DNA of 64,000 bases, from NCBI GenBank assembly GCA_963665395.2, contig OY762251.1, positions 2,108,001-2,172,000 of the forward strand, given 5' to 3'. Shown here one piece after another: positions 8,979 through 17,587 of the stretch; the stretch's first letter is position 1; each line of letters begins with the position of its first letter. The notes below the pieces were generated by a model. The model was not told the origin of the DNA, ran no database searches, and saw nothing but the letters and a program-made list of their open reading frames with translations. The stretch comes from Bin87 sp963665395 (GTDB taxonomy: Bacteria > Chloroflexota > Dehalococcoidia > Lucifugimonadales > UBA3495). The position numbers and the translations under genes were made by a program.

Positions 8979-9373
8979 CAGAGGTTTCGCGGTGATTAGC
9001 GGCAACGTCAACTTGCTACGATGCCCGGCCATCTCCGTGGCGCTGATCGACAGCAGCGGACAGGATAGAACCATCGAAGCGCACCTTGACACCGGATTTA
9101 CCGGGGAATTGACGTTGCCGAAAGCCGTGATTGAACGACTGGGGCTCGCTCTGGCCGGCCGTTCCGGCAGCTACCGGATGGGCAGTGGCTCCGCCGCCGC
9201 GTTCAATACCTACGGATGCAGAATCCGGTGGCATGATGAAAATCAGGCATATTGAAGTTCTGGAGTCGGAAATCACTCCCCTAGTAGGCGTCGGCCTACT
9301 TTGGGACAACAACCTGTCCATTGACTTCAAACACGGCGGCGACGTTACTATAACCGAGTTGCCAACCCCATGA
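8968..9373 (+). pseudogene. Clan AA (retropepsin-like) aspartic protease, frameshifted
   Basis: The first frame (8968-9255) encodes about 95 residues with the single-lobe aspartic protease motif HLDTGFTGELTLP near residue 37. Homologues continue with a C-terminal hydrophobic strand, which here lies in the +1 frame up to 9373 (EVLESEITPLVGVGLLWDNN, then DVTITELP). Joining the frames near 9239-9255, close to an AAAA run, restores a protein of about 134 residues. Either the gene carries a one-base deletion or the assembly has an indel. No slippery heptamer is seen that would argue for programmed shifting. Bacterial members are small cytoplasmic or envelope proteases of uncertain substrate. Confidence 0.72.
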
Positions 9374-9391
9374 CGGCACAAGGAGGCAATT

Positions 9392-9814
9392 ATGACCAGC
9401 AACAACGGTCACATAGTTGACAAGCAAGTGGGCGCCACCGTCCTCATCGTGATGATGGAGGTTGACGAGGCCGACGACGAAGTGTTCAACAAGTGGTACA
9501 ACGAGGAGCATCTGCCCGAGCGCATGTCCATCCCCGGCTACATCAGCGCCCGGCGGTTCATGCTCGACCCGGAGGACGGGCAGAACAACAACGTGATGCG
9601 TTACCTCTGCATCTGGGAGATGGAGAACGACAGCCCGCTGCAATCGCAACTGTACAAGGACCAGAACGCCAAGCCTACGCCCACAAAAGAGGCGGCCAAC
9701 GCCGTGGTCAAGCAGCGGGCGCGCGGCCTTTATCGCCAGATCTTCCCGGCGTCCGGCGTCTATAACGACCGGATTGGCTACACCTACCCGGACGGAGTCC
9801 GCATCGGCGCGTAG
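9392..9814 (+). CDS. Dimeric alpha-beta barrel (EthD/ABM-like) protein
   Basis: 140-residue protein with a ferredoxin-like alpha-beta barrel pattern: VLIVMMEVDEADDEVFNKWY, then the characteristic NEEHLPERMSIPGYISARRF. The (W/Y)YN-EHLPE-(R/L) turn is typical of small proteins annotated as DUF4286/EthD-like, often encoded with oxidoreductases that handle aromatic or aliphatic substrates. AGGAGG at 9381-9386 gives a firm start. It ends two bases before the convergent asnS stop. Biochemical role unknown. Confidence 0.72.
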   Translation: MTSNNGHIVDKQVGATVLIVMMEVDEADDEVFNKWYNEEHLPERMSIPGYISARRFMLDPEDGQNNNVMRYLCIWEMENDSPLQSQLYKDQNAKPTPTKEAANAVVKQRARGLYRQIFPASGVYNDRIGYTYPDGVRIGA

Positions 9815-9816
9815 CC

Positions 9817-11217
<1,401 letters not shown>

Positions 11218-11276
11218 GGCGGGCCTCCGGGAACACGTGATGATAAGGCGATTTTAGCACAGGGGCGTTTTGGGGT

Positions 11277-11422
11277 CTCACGCGTACCCACTTTCCCCAA
11301 ACTGTCATTGCGAGCGCAGCGCGGCCATCTCGTCGCGGTAACGGACGTCGCTCCCGGAACGAGATCGCCATCCGCCTGTGGCGGACTGCGCTCCTCGCGA
11401 TGACAAAGTGGGTACGCGTGAG
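11277..11422. mobile_element. 146-bp MITE-like element with terminal inverted repeats and 10-bp target duplication
   Basis: The element starts CTCACGCGTACCCACTTT and ends with the reverse complement of the same 18 bases. Inner arms contain GTCATTGCGAGCGCAGCG and its degenerate complement. It is flanked on both sides by the identical 10-mer GTTTTGGGGT (11267-11276 and 11423-11432), a target-site duplication. A second element of exactly the same length lies at 60534-60679. No coding capacity is visible, so movement would need a transposase in trans. Insertion here separated asnS from whatever lay upstream. Confidence 0.85.
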
Positions 11423-11435
11423 GTTTTGGGGTGTT

Positions 11436-11464
11436 TTGACGATGCCAGTGGTCTGTGCTACCGT
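11436..11464 (+). promoter_or_regulatory. Candidate sigma-70 promoter (TTGACG-N17-TACCGT)
   Basis: TTGACG at 11436-11441 and TACCGT at 11459-11464 are separated by exactly 17 bases, just downstream of the MITE target duplication. A start near 11471 would give a transcript of about 55 nt ending at the strong intrinsic terminator at 11494-11525. The -10 box matches consensus only in part. Confidence 0.4.
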
Positions 11465-11470
11465 AAGGGC

Positions 11471-11525
11471 CGCTGGGTACTGCCGACCGGCGAAAGCCCC
11501 GGACTACTCCGGGGCTTCGTTTTTT
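11471..11525 (+). ncRNA. Candidate short terminated transcript (small RNA or attenuated leader)
   Basis: The interval between the candidate promoter and the intrinsic terminator has no open reading frame of note and lies 46 bases upstream of a PaREP1-like gene. It could be an independent small RNA or the prematurely terminated leader of the PaREP1/restriction operon. The second copy of the PaREP1 gene (12240) lacks this leader. It matches no RNA family I recognise. Confidence 0.3.
11494..11525 (+). terminator. Strong intrinsic terminator
   Basis: The stem AAGCCCCGG / CCGGGGCTT (9 bp) has a six-base loop ACTACT and is followed by CG and six T residues. This is a textbook rho-independent terminator on the plus strand. 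Because no plus-strand gene lies immediately upstream, it most likely ends a short RNA or acts as an attenuator. Confidence 0.85.
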
Positions 11526-11554
11526 CAGGGCCGAGGGACATTGATTGAGCCCCA

Positions 11555-12144
11555 TACGGGAGCGCCGAAAATGACTACGCAGAAGTACCGCAACGATAGC
11601 TGGTCCCTTTTCGCCCAGGCGCGAAAAGAGCTTGACGATGGCGACCTTCGGCAAGCGTCGGAAAAGGGCTGGGGCGCGGCCGCCCTGATGCTGAAGGCCA
11701 TCGCCGAACAGCGCGGCGGCGATTGGGAACATTCCCGCCACCGGCACTTTTCCCGCGCCGCCAGCCGGTTACGCTCGGAACTAGGCAACCGCGACGTGAT
11801 GCGCCTGTTCAACGTCGCCGAATCCCTGCACGGCAACTTTTATGATGACCAGTGGGAACCCTCAGACATCTCCGAAGCCCTGGACGACGTGGAGCGACTC
11901 CTGTACCTGCTGGATCCTCTGGTTCGCCGGTAGCCGAGAAACCCGGCGCGTCCGCCCCCGCCGCTGACCAGGGGCGGCGGCCACCGTCATAGTCGCTGTA
12001 ATCCATTTTGGGCCGCTGAGCCGTTGCCGACCTTACCCTCTATGGTGCCACAACCATGCCCTCCTACCCCCACATCGAACGCTATCACGCCGACCTGCAA
12101 AGGTTCGTCGAGTTCGGCGGCTCCGATAACGAGCAGAGCATCCG
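11555..12144. repeat. Tandem duplication, copy 1 (590 bp)
   Basis: This unit carries a complete PaREP1-like gene, its downstream spacer and the first 89 bases of the restriction-enzyme gene. It is repeated at 12224-12814 in front of the intact enzyme. The two units are near-identical at both ends and more diverged in the second half of the PaREP1 gene. Homology stops at the same point in both copies (after GAGCATCCG in the enzyme gene). A 79-bp non-homologous joint (12145-12223), containing a TATAAT at 12196-12201, separates them. Confidence 0.88.
11571..11933 (+). CDS. PaREP1-like small protein, copy 1
   Basis: 120-residue helical protein. Residues 1-60 are identical to the copy at 12240 except at position 12 (Ser against Gly), while the second half carries 16 further differences. 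The core ELDDGDLRQASEKGWGAAAL with a later ESLHGNFYDD suggests the PaREP1 group, which is related to HEPN-type helical folds. GGAG eight bases before the ATG supports the start; upstream in-frame extension overlaps the terminator and MITE. It is followed by a truncated beginning of the type IIG enzyme gene. Function unknown; constant linkage to the enzyme suggests a regulatory or accessory role. Confidence 0.7.
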   Translation: MTTQKYRNDSWSLFAQARKELDDGDLRQASEKGWGAAALMLKAIAEQRGGDWEHSRHRHFSRAASRLRSELGNRDVMRLFNVAESLHGNFYDDQWEPSDISEALDDVERLLYLLDPLVRR

Positions 12145-12181
12145 CATAACTTGCGTTGTATCACGTCCCAAGCGCGGTTAG
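12056..12181 (+). pseudogene. Truncated 5' end of type IIG restriction enzyme gene
   Basis: The frame begins with the same residues as the intact enzyme at 12726 (MPSYPHIERYHADLQRFVEF). It departs from the enzyme after about 30 residues, where the tandem duplication ends, and stops at 12181. It is a by-product of the duplication or of deletion of a second enzyme gene. The product of 41 residues is unlikely to be functional. Confidence 0.85.
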
Positions 12182-12223
12182 CCTGATTCAGAGAATATAA
12201 TAGGGATCACCGACGCCATACCC

Positions 12224-12814
12224 TACGGGAGCGCCGAAAATGACTACGCAGAAGTACCGCAACGATAGCTGGGGCCTTTTCGCCCAGGCGCGAAAAGAGC
12301 TTGACGATGGCGACCTTCGGCAAGCGTCGGAAAAGGGCTGGGGCGCGGCCGCCCTGATGCTCAAGGCCATCGCCGAACAGCGCGGCGGCGATTGGGAACA
12401 CTCTCGCCACCGGCATTTTGCCATCGCGGCGGCGCGCCTGCGGTCGGAAATGGGCAACCGCGACATAGTGCGCTTTTTCCAATCTGCCGAATCCCTTCAC
12501 GTCAACTTTTATGAGGACCATTGGCCACCCTCGGTTATCTCCGAATCTCTGGACGACGTAGAGCGGCTGCTGGACCTGCTGGATCCCCTGGTTCGCCGGT
12601 AGCCGAGAAACCCGGCGCGTCCGCCCCTGGTGAGCCGGCGGGGGCGGCAGCCACCATCATAGTCGCTGTAATCCATTTTTGGCCGCTGAGCCGTTGCCGA
12701 CCTTACCCTCTATGGTGCCACAACCATGCCCTCCTATCCCCACATCGAACGCTATCACGCCGACCTGCAACGGTTCGTCGAGTTCGGCGGCTCCGATAAC
12801 GAGCAGAGCATCCG
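12224..12814. repeat. Tandem duplication, copy 2 (591 bp)
   Basis: This is the second unit of the duplication described at 11555-12144. It contains the PaREP1-like gene at 12240 and runs into the intact type IIG gene. The intergenic spacers differ by a few substitutions and a small indel in a GC-rich patch (about 11957-11980 against 12627-12648). Confidence 0.88.
12240..12602 (+). CDS. PaREP1-like small protein, copy 2
   Basis: 120-residue paralogue of the gene at 11571, with 17 residue differences in total, 16 of them after residue 60. The clustering of changes in the C-terminal half (for example RHRHFAIAAARLRSEMGNRD) while both flanks stay near-identical suggests gene conversion or selection on that half. 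It has the same GGAG-spaced start. A TATAAT at 12196-12201 could drive it. It lies 123 bases before the type IIG enzyme, so the two probably form one transcription unit. Confidence 0.7.
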   Translation: MTTQKYRNDSWGLFAQARKELDDGDLRQASEKGWGAAALMLKAIAEQRGGDWEHSRHRHFAIAAARLRSEMGNRDIVRFFQSAESLHVNFYEDHWPPSVISESLDDVERLLDLLDPLVRR

Positions 12815-15800
12815 ACGGGCGTTTGCCGTGTGCCTGGATTCCTACTGCCGCGACCACCGGGAAAAGCTGGCCCTGGTGGACGAGCTGGCCTCCGATACCC
12901 GCGCCGCCGGTTCCCGCAACCGGCCGGACGGCACCGTCAAGGACTCCCTGCGGATGACCCGGGGCTACTGGGAGGCCAAGGACAGCCACGACGACCTGGA
13001 CGCGGAAATTCAAGCCAAGTTCAACCGGGGCTACCCCCGGGACAACATTGTATTTGAGGACTCGGAGACGGCGGTTCTGTTCCAGGACGGCGCCCAGGCC
13101 ATGCGGGTTGAAATGTCAAATCCCGCCGGCCTGCACCGGCTAATCCGCCGCTTCCTGGACTACGAGCTGCCCGAAATCGAGGAGTTCCGCCAGGCGCGGC
13201 AGCAGTTCAAGACCGACCTGCCCGCCGTGCTGGAAAACCTGCGGGCCGTGGTCGCCGAGGCGGAAACCGACAACGCCGAATACCGCGCCGCCGCCGACAC
13301 CTTCCTGGCACTGTGCCACCGTTCCATCAGCCCCGACGTGTCCGACGCCGACGTGCGCGAGATGCTGTTGCAGCACATCCTCACCGAAGACATCTTCCTG
13401 AACATCTTTTCCAACGTGCAATTCCACCGGGAGAACAACGTGGCGCGGCAGTTGGATGCCCTGGCGCAAACCTTCTTCACCGGCGGCGTCCGCCGGGAGG
13501 CCATCGACCGCCTGCGGGCCTACTATGGCGCCATCGGGCGGGCCGCCCACGACATTACCGACTATGCCGAAAAGCAGCAGTTCCTCAAAGCCATCTACGA
13601 GGATTTTTACAAAGAGTACAACCCGGCCGCCGCCGACCGCCTGGGCGTGGTCTATACCCCCAACGAGGTGGTGGACTTCATCATCCGGGGCGCGGACTGG
13701 CTGTTGCAAAAGCACTTCGGCAAGACCCTGGCCGACGACAACGTGCGTATCCTGGACCCGGCCACCGGGACGGGAACCTTCATCACCAACCTGATCAACT
13801 ATCTGCCGGCGGAACGGCTGGAGGGCAAGTACCGCCATGAGATTTACGCCAACGAGGTGGCGATACTGCCCTACTACATCGCCAACCTGAACATTGAATA
13901 CACCTACCAGGAGCGCACCGGCCGCTACCTGGAGTTCCCCAACCTGTGCTTTGTCGATACGCTGGACAACATGGACTGGCAGGGCGCGGGGGCCAGCGGT
14001 GGCGCGGTGCAGCGGCAGGCGGCGTTCAACCTGGGCGGGCTGTCGGAAGAGAACTGGATCCGGGTGCAGGAGCAGAACGAACAGCCCATCAGCGTGATTA
14101 TCGGCAACCCGCCGTACAACGCCAAGCAATCTGATTGGAACGACTTTAATCCTAATCGCGTTTACGAAAGGGTGGATACCCGGATTCGGGAAACTTACGC
14201 CCGGGCGAGCTCTGCCCGCAATCGAAACCTTCAATACGATATGTACAAGCGGTTTATCCGCTGGGCGTCTGACCGGCTAGCCGATGATGGGATAATCGCT
14301 TTCGTCAGCAACAGCGCGTTCCTGGATGCAAGGCAGGATGACGGTTTTCGAAAAACAATTGAAAGTGAATTTAATGAACTTTGGGTAACTGACCTGAAAG
14401 GCAATGCACGCACCAGCGGAGAACGCAGGAGGCAGGAAGGGGGCAACATTTTTGACGACAAAATCCGTGTGGGGGTGGCTGTTTATTTTATGGTCCGCAA
14501 ACGGGAGGAGAATGGCTTTCGAGTCTTTTATAGTGCCGTCGGAGACTACGCTAGGTCTCCGGATAAGGTGAGCTACCTAAAAGGGAATACGCTGACCACT
14601 ATTGACTTCAAGGAAGTCAAGCCAGACGACCGTGGGCAATGGTTGAACCAATCAAATAGCGGATTCGAGGAGTTGATCGCCCTTGTAAATCCACAGACCA
14701 GACGGGCCGAAACCCCATCTGACGAGAATGCAGTTTTTCATCTGTACTCAAATGGTGTCGATACGACACGGGACGAGTGGGTGTTCGATTTTGACCCGGG
14801 ACACCTAATCAGTAAAGCATCATTCTTTGCCAGCAAATACAATGGTTTTCTCGACAATGGTGATAATACGTTTGATCCTATTATCAAGTGGAGTCGTAAT
14901 CTGAGGCGACATTTCCAAAGCGGTCGGCGGATCGAATTTGACAAGAGAAAAGTGGTGTTGTCTTTCTACCGTCCATTCACAACGAAATGGTATTTTGCCG
15001 ATTCCGTGATGAGCAACACGCTCACCTCAAATCACCAAGAAATTTTTGGCCAAGGGTTCGACCAGCATAATAATGTGATCTGCTTTACCGGGCTTGGGGC
15101 CAATAAGTCGTTTGCAGCTTTGGCGGTTAGTTGTTTGGTCGAGCGTCAGTTGCTCGGTAACATGCAATGCCTGCCCCTCTACCGCTACACAGCGGACGGC
15201 GAGAGGGTGAGCAACATCACCGAGTGGGGGCTGCGGCAGTTTCGGGAGCGTTACGGCGACGAGGGCATCACCGCCGAGGACGTGTTCGCCTACGTGTACG
15301 CCATGCTGCACGACCCGGCCTACCGCCAGCGCTACGAGATCGACCTCCGCCGCGAGTTCCCCCGCGTCTATTTCCAGGAGGATTTTGCGTGGTGGGCCGG
15401 GAAGGGTCGGGAGTTGCTGGATTTGCACCTGGGGTTTGAGACGGCGGAGCCCTACCCCCTGCACCGTAACGATGTAGGGGCGAATAATTATTCGCCCCTA
15501 CGCGGGGACACCGCGCCCAAACCCATCCTCCGCGCCGACAAAGAGCGCAACATCATCGTCCTGGACGAGCAAACCACCCTGTCCGGCATCCCCGATGAGG
15601 CGTGGTGGTACGAACTCGGCAGCCGCTCGGCGGTGGAGTGGGCGCTGGACCAGTACAAGGAACGCCGGCCCCGCGATCCGACGATACGGGAGCGGTTCAA
15701 TACTTATCGTTTTGCCGACCACAAGGAGCGGGTGATTGACCTGCTGGGGCGGGTGTGCGCGGTGAGCGTCGCCACCGTGGACATCGTGGGCGATTTGGAT

Positions 15801-15941
15801 CTGTGGACGGGGATTGACCCGGACGAGGGGCTGGAGTTCACTGAGGAATTTCTGGCCTCGATTCTGGAGGCATCGGCGTCAGCAGCGGCCGGCAATACTA
15901 TACCTGCGGAGGAAGTGTACCGCCGGTTGGGATTAGACTAG
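12726..15941 (+). CDS. Type IIG (Eco57I-like) restriction-modification enzyme
   Basis: 1071-residue single-chain enzyme that would both methylate adenine-N6 in a target sequence and cleave DNA. An N-terminal PD-(D/E)XK-like nuclease segment includes GYWEAKD (E83, K85). A helical linker follows, then the methyltransferase with the SAM motif LDPATGTGTF (about 344-353) and the catalytic motif NPPY (461-464). The region after residue 620 is the target-recognition and C-terminal domain. No Walker motifs or helicase are present, which separates it from type ISP enzymes. Base composition becomes AT-richer after about 14120, so the recognition part may have been exchanged. A 28-bp palindrome at 15474-15501 is read in frame. 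A second, separate copy of the C-terminal half lies at 16217-17587. Confidence 0.88.
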   Translation: MPSYPHIERYHADLQRFVEFGGSDNEQSIRRAFAVCLDSYCRDHREKLALVDELASDTRAAGSRNRPDGTVKDSLRMTRGYWEAKDSHDDLDAEIQAKFNRGYPRDNIVFEDSETAVLFQDGAQAMRVEMSNPAGLHRLIRRFLDYELPEIEEFRQARQQFKTDLPAVLENLRAVVAEAETDNAEYRAAADTFLALCHRSISPDVSDADVREMLLQHILTEDIFLNIFSNVQFHRENNVARQLDALAQTFFTGGVRREAIDRLRAYYGAIGRAAHDITDYAEKQQFLKAIYEDFYKEYNPAAADRLGVVYTPNEVVDFIIRGADWLLQKHFGKTLADDNVRILDPATGTGTFITNLINYLPAERLEGKYRHEIYANEVAILPYYIANLNIEYTYQERTGRYLEFPNLCFVDTLDNMDWQGAGASGGAVQRQAAFNLGGLSEENWIRVQEQNEQPISVIIGNPPYNAKQSDWNDFNPNRVYERVDTRIRETYARASSARNRNLQYDMYKRFIRWASDRLADDGIIAFVSNSAFLDARQDDGFRKTIESEFNELWVTDLKGNARTSGERRRQEGGNIFDDKIRVGVAVYFMVRKREENGFRVFYSAVGDYARSPDKVSYLKGNTLTTIDFKEVKPDDRGQWLNQSNSGFEELIALVNPQTRRAETPSDENAVFHLYSNGVDTTRDEWVFDFDPGHLISKASFFASKYNGFLDNGDNTFDPIIKWSRNLRRHFQSGRRIEFDKRKVVLSFYRPFTTKWYFADSVMSNTLTSNHQEIFGQGFDQHNNVICFTGLGANKSFAALAVSCLVERQLLGNMQCLPLYRYTADGERVSNITEWGLRQFRERYGDEGITAEDVFAYVYAMLHDPAYRQRYEIDLRREFPRVYFQEDFAWWAGKGRELLDLHLGFETAEPYPLHRNDVGANNYSPLRGDTAPKPILRADKERNIIVLDEQTTLSGIPDEAWWYELGSRSAVEWALDQYKERRPRDPTIRERFNTYRFADHKERVIDLLGRVCAVSVATVDIVGDLDLWTGIDPDEGLEFTEEFLASILEASASAAAGNTIPAEEVYRRLGLD
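15474..15501. repeat. 28-bp perfect palindrome, copy 1 (in frame in restriction gene)
   Basis: The left half is GTAGGGGCGAATAA and the right half is its exact reverse complement. It is translated as part of NDVGANNYSPLRGD in the type IIG enzyme. A related copy occupies the homologous site in the orphan C-terminal gene (17132-17159). A third copy lies outside any gene at 25675-25702. Similar GTAGGGGCGAAT hairpins are widespread as intergenic repeats in other bacteria. Confidence 0.9.
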
Positions 15942-16204
15942 TGCCATACTCCCTGGAGTTTGAGCCTCGCGCCAGCAGAGACTTATCCAGGCTGGACGCA
16001 AGGGTAGCCCAGCAAATGCGCCGCGCACTGGCTCGCATGGCGGAGAATGCCGAAGTGGTGCGCCATCACGCGTTGACCGGCCCCCGCCATCGCGGCCAAT
16101 TCCGCCTTCGCATGGGCGACTACCGGGCCATCTACGAAATCGACCGGGCCAACCGCCGCATAACTGTACTCCGCGTCGAGCACCGGAGCGATGCGTACTG
16201 CTAA
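15941..16204 (+). CDS. RelE/ParE-family toxin
   Basis: 87-residue protein with the RelE/ParE fold pattern: YSLEFEPRASRDLSRLD at the start and RGQFRLRMGDYRAIYEIDRA in the C-terminal sheet, where the Arg-rich strands and a tyrosine mark RNase-type members. The family usually cleaves mRNA on the ribosome or poisons gyrase and is paired with an antitoxin. None is visible here: the gene starts on a GTG overlapping the TAG of the type IIG enzyme (TAGTG) and is followed by the orphan specificity gene. Translational coupling to the enzyme is therefore likely. Confidence 0.85.
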   Translation: MPYSLEFEPRASRDLSRLDARVAQQMRRALARMAENAEVVRHHALTGPRHRGQFRLRMGDYRAIYEIDRANRRITVLRVEHRSDAYC

Positions 16205-16216
16205 AGGTGGATAACG

Positions 16217-17587
16217 ATGAGCTACTTTACTTTTGACGAGCTCACGCCCAATGCCGAAGGGCAGTGGCTGGAACAGTCGCTCAACAGCCTGAAGTTCAGC
16301 CGCTTGCTGCCGCTGGCGAGCCGGCCGGGCAAGCTGGCGAGCATGGGCGACGCGGAGCAAACCGCGTTCGGGCGGTTCGCCAACGCCGTGAAGTCGAACC
16401 GCGACGAGTGGGTGTATGACTTTGACATCGCCAATCTGCGCGCCAAGGCGCTGTTTTTTGCCGACGCCTACAACGCCGCCCTGGACGCCGGCGATGAGTC
16501 TTATGACCCGGTTATCAAGTGGAGTCGTGACCTGCGCAACGAATACCGGCGGGGCCGGCGCATCGTCTATAACGACGGCAACCGCATCAAGTCCCTGTAT
16601 CGTCCATTCGTCGTCAAGCATCATTTTGCCGACTTCACGATGAATGACGTGCTTACCGGAAATCACTACGAAATGTTTGGGCCGGACTTGCGGCAGCCGA
16701 ACCAGGTCATCAACGTCTGCGTCAACGGCAAAGATTTCTACGCGCTGGCTACGGACAAGCCCGTTGACTACCATTTTGTGGGGGATACGCAATGCCTCCC
16801 GCTGTACCGCTACACGGCGGACGGGGAGCGGGTCTGCAACATCAGCGATTGGGGCCTGCGGCGCATCAACGACCATTACCGCGAGGAGTGGGGCGACTAC
16901 TTTGACGAAGCCTATCCCGACGGCATCACCGCCGAGGACATTTTCGCCTACACCTACGCCGTGCTGCACGACCCGGTGTATCGGCACGACTACCGGGTTG
17001 ACCTGCTGCGGGAGTTTCCGCGGCTGCCGCTGTACCGCGACTTTGACCAATGGGCCGCCATGGGGCGGGAGTTGCTGGAGTTGCACCTGGGGTTTGAGAC
17101 GGCGGAGCCCTATCCCCTGCACCGCAACGATGTCGGGGCGAATAATTATTCGCCCCGACGCGGGGACGCAACGCCCAAACCTATCCTGCGGGCGGACAAG
17201 GATCGAGGCATTATCCGGCTGGACGAGCAAACCACGCTGGCCGGAGCGCCGGCGGACGCTTGGCGGTATCAGCTGGGCAGCCGTTCCGCCCTGGAATGGG
17301 TGCTGGACCAGTACAAGGAGCGCAAGCCCCGGGATCCAACGATACGGGAGCGGTTCAACACCTATCGGTTCGCCGACCACAAGGAGCGGGTGATTGACCT
17401 GCTGCGCCGCGTCTGCGCGGTCAGCGTCAAGACCATGGACGTGGTGGACGACATGGCTTATTGGAAAGGCGACAAGCTGATCGTGTTCGGCGACCGGGAT
17501 AAGCACGAGTGGGAGATGCTGGGGTTGTCGCAGTGGTTCAGTGAGCCTGAGGACCCTGAGTGGGAGGCGTCGTGGTCGGAGACGTAG
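16217..17587 (+). CDS. Free-standing C-terminal (target-recognition) half of a type IIG enzyme
   Basis: 456-residue protein that aligns along its length with residues from about 620 to the end of the type IIG enzyme at 12726. Shared blocks are GQWLEQS/GQWLNQS, DEWVYDFD/DEWVFDFD, QCLPLYRYTADGERV, LGFETAEPYPLHRNDVG and RPRDPTIRERFNTYRF-like segments. It has its own start with AAAGG at 16203-16207 and no nuclease or methyltransferase motifs. It may be a remnant of a second enzyme or a separate specificity subunit. The first 200 residues, where target recognition should lie, differ strongly between the two copies. It also carries the palindrome, at 17132-17159. Confidence 0.8.
   Translation: MSYFTFDELTPNAEGQWLEQSLNSLKFSRLLPLASRPGKLASMGDAEQTAFGRFANAVKSNRDEWVYDFDIANLRAKALFFADAYNAALDAGDESYDPVIKWSRDLRNEYRRGRRIVYNDGNRIKSLYRPFVVKHHFADFTMNDVLTGNHYEMFGPDLRQPNQVINVCVNGKDFYALATDKPVDYHFVGDTQCLPLYRYTADGERVCNISDWGLRRINDHYREEWGDYFDEAYPDGITAEDIFAYTYAVLHDPVYRHDYRVDLLREFPRLPLYRDFDQWAAMGRELLELHLGFETAEPYPLHRNDVGANNYSPRRGDATPKPILRADKDRGIIRLDEQTTLAGAPADAWRYQLGSRSALEWVLDQYKERKPRDPTIRERFNTYRFADHKERVIDLLRRVCAVSVKTMDVVDDMAYWKGDKLIVFGDRDKHEWEMLGLSQWFSEPEDPEWEASWSET
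17132..17159. repeat. 28-bp perfect palindrome, copy 2 with compensatory changes
   Basis: Relative to copy 1 the third base is C instead of A, and its pairing partner is G instead of T, so the left half reads GTCGGGGCGAATAA and the palindrome remains perfect. It is read in frame in the orphan C-terminal gene (NDVGANNYSPRRGD). Paired substitution suggests that the symmetry itself is maintained. Confidence 0.9.

Noticed and set aside
9230..9256. Programmed frameshift in the aspartic protease
   Set aside because: No slippery heptamer or downstream pseudoknot is visible; a single-base loss is simpler.
12056..12181. Small gene of 41 codons as a controller protein
   Set aside because: Its first 30 codons are identical to the start of the type IIG enzyme, so it is a duplication fragment.
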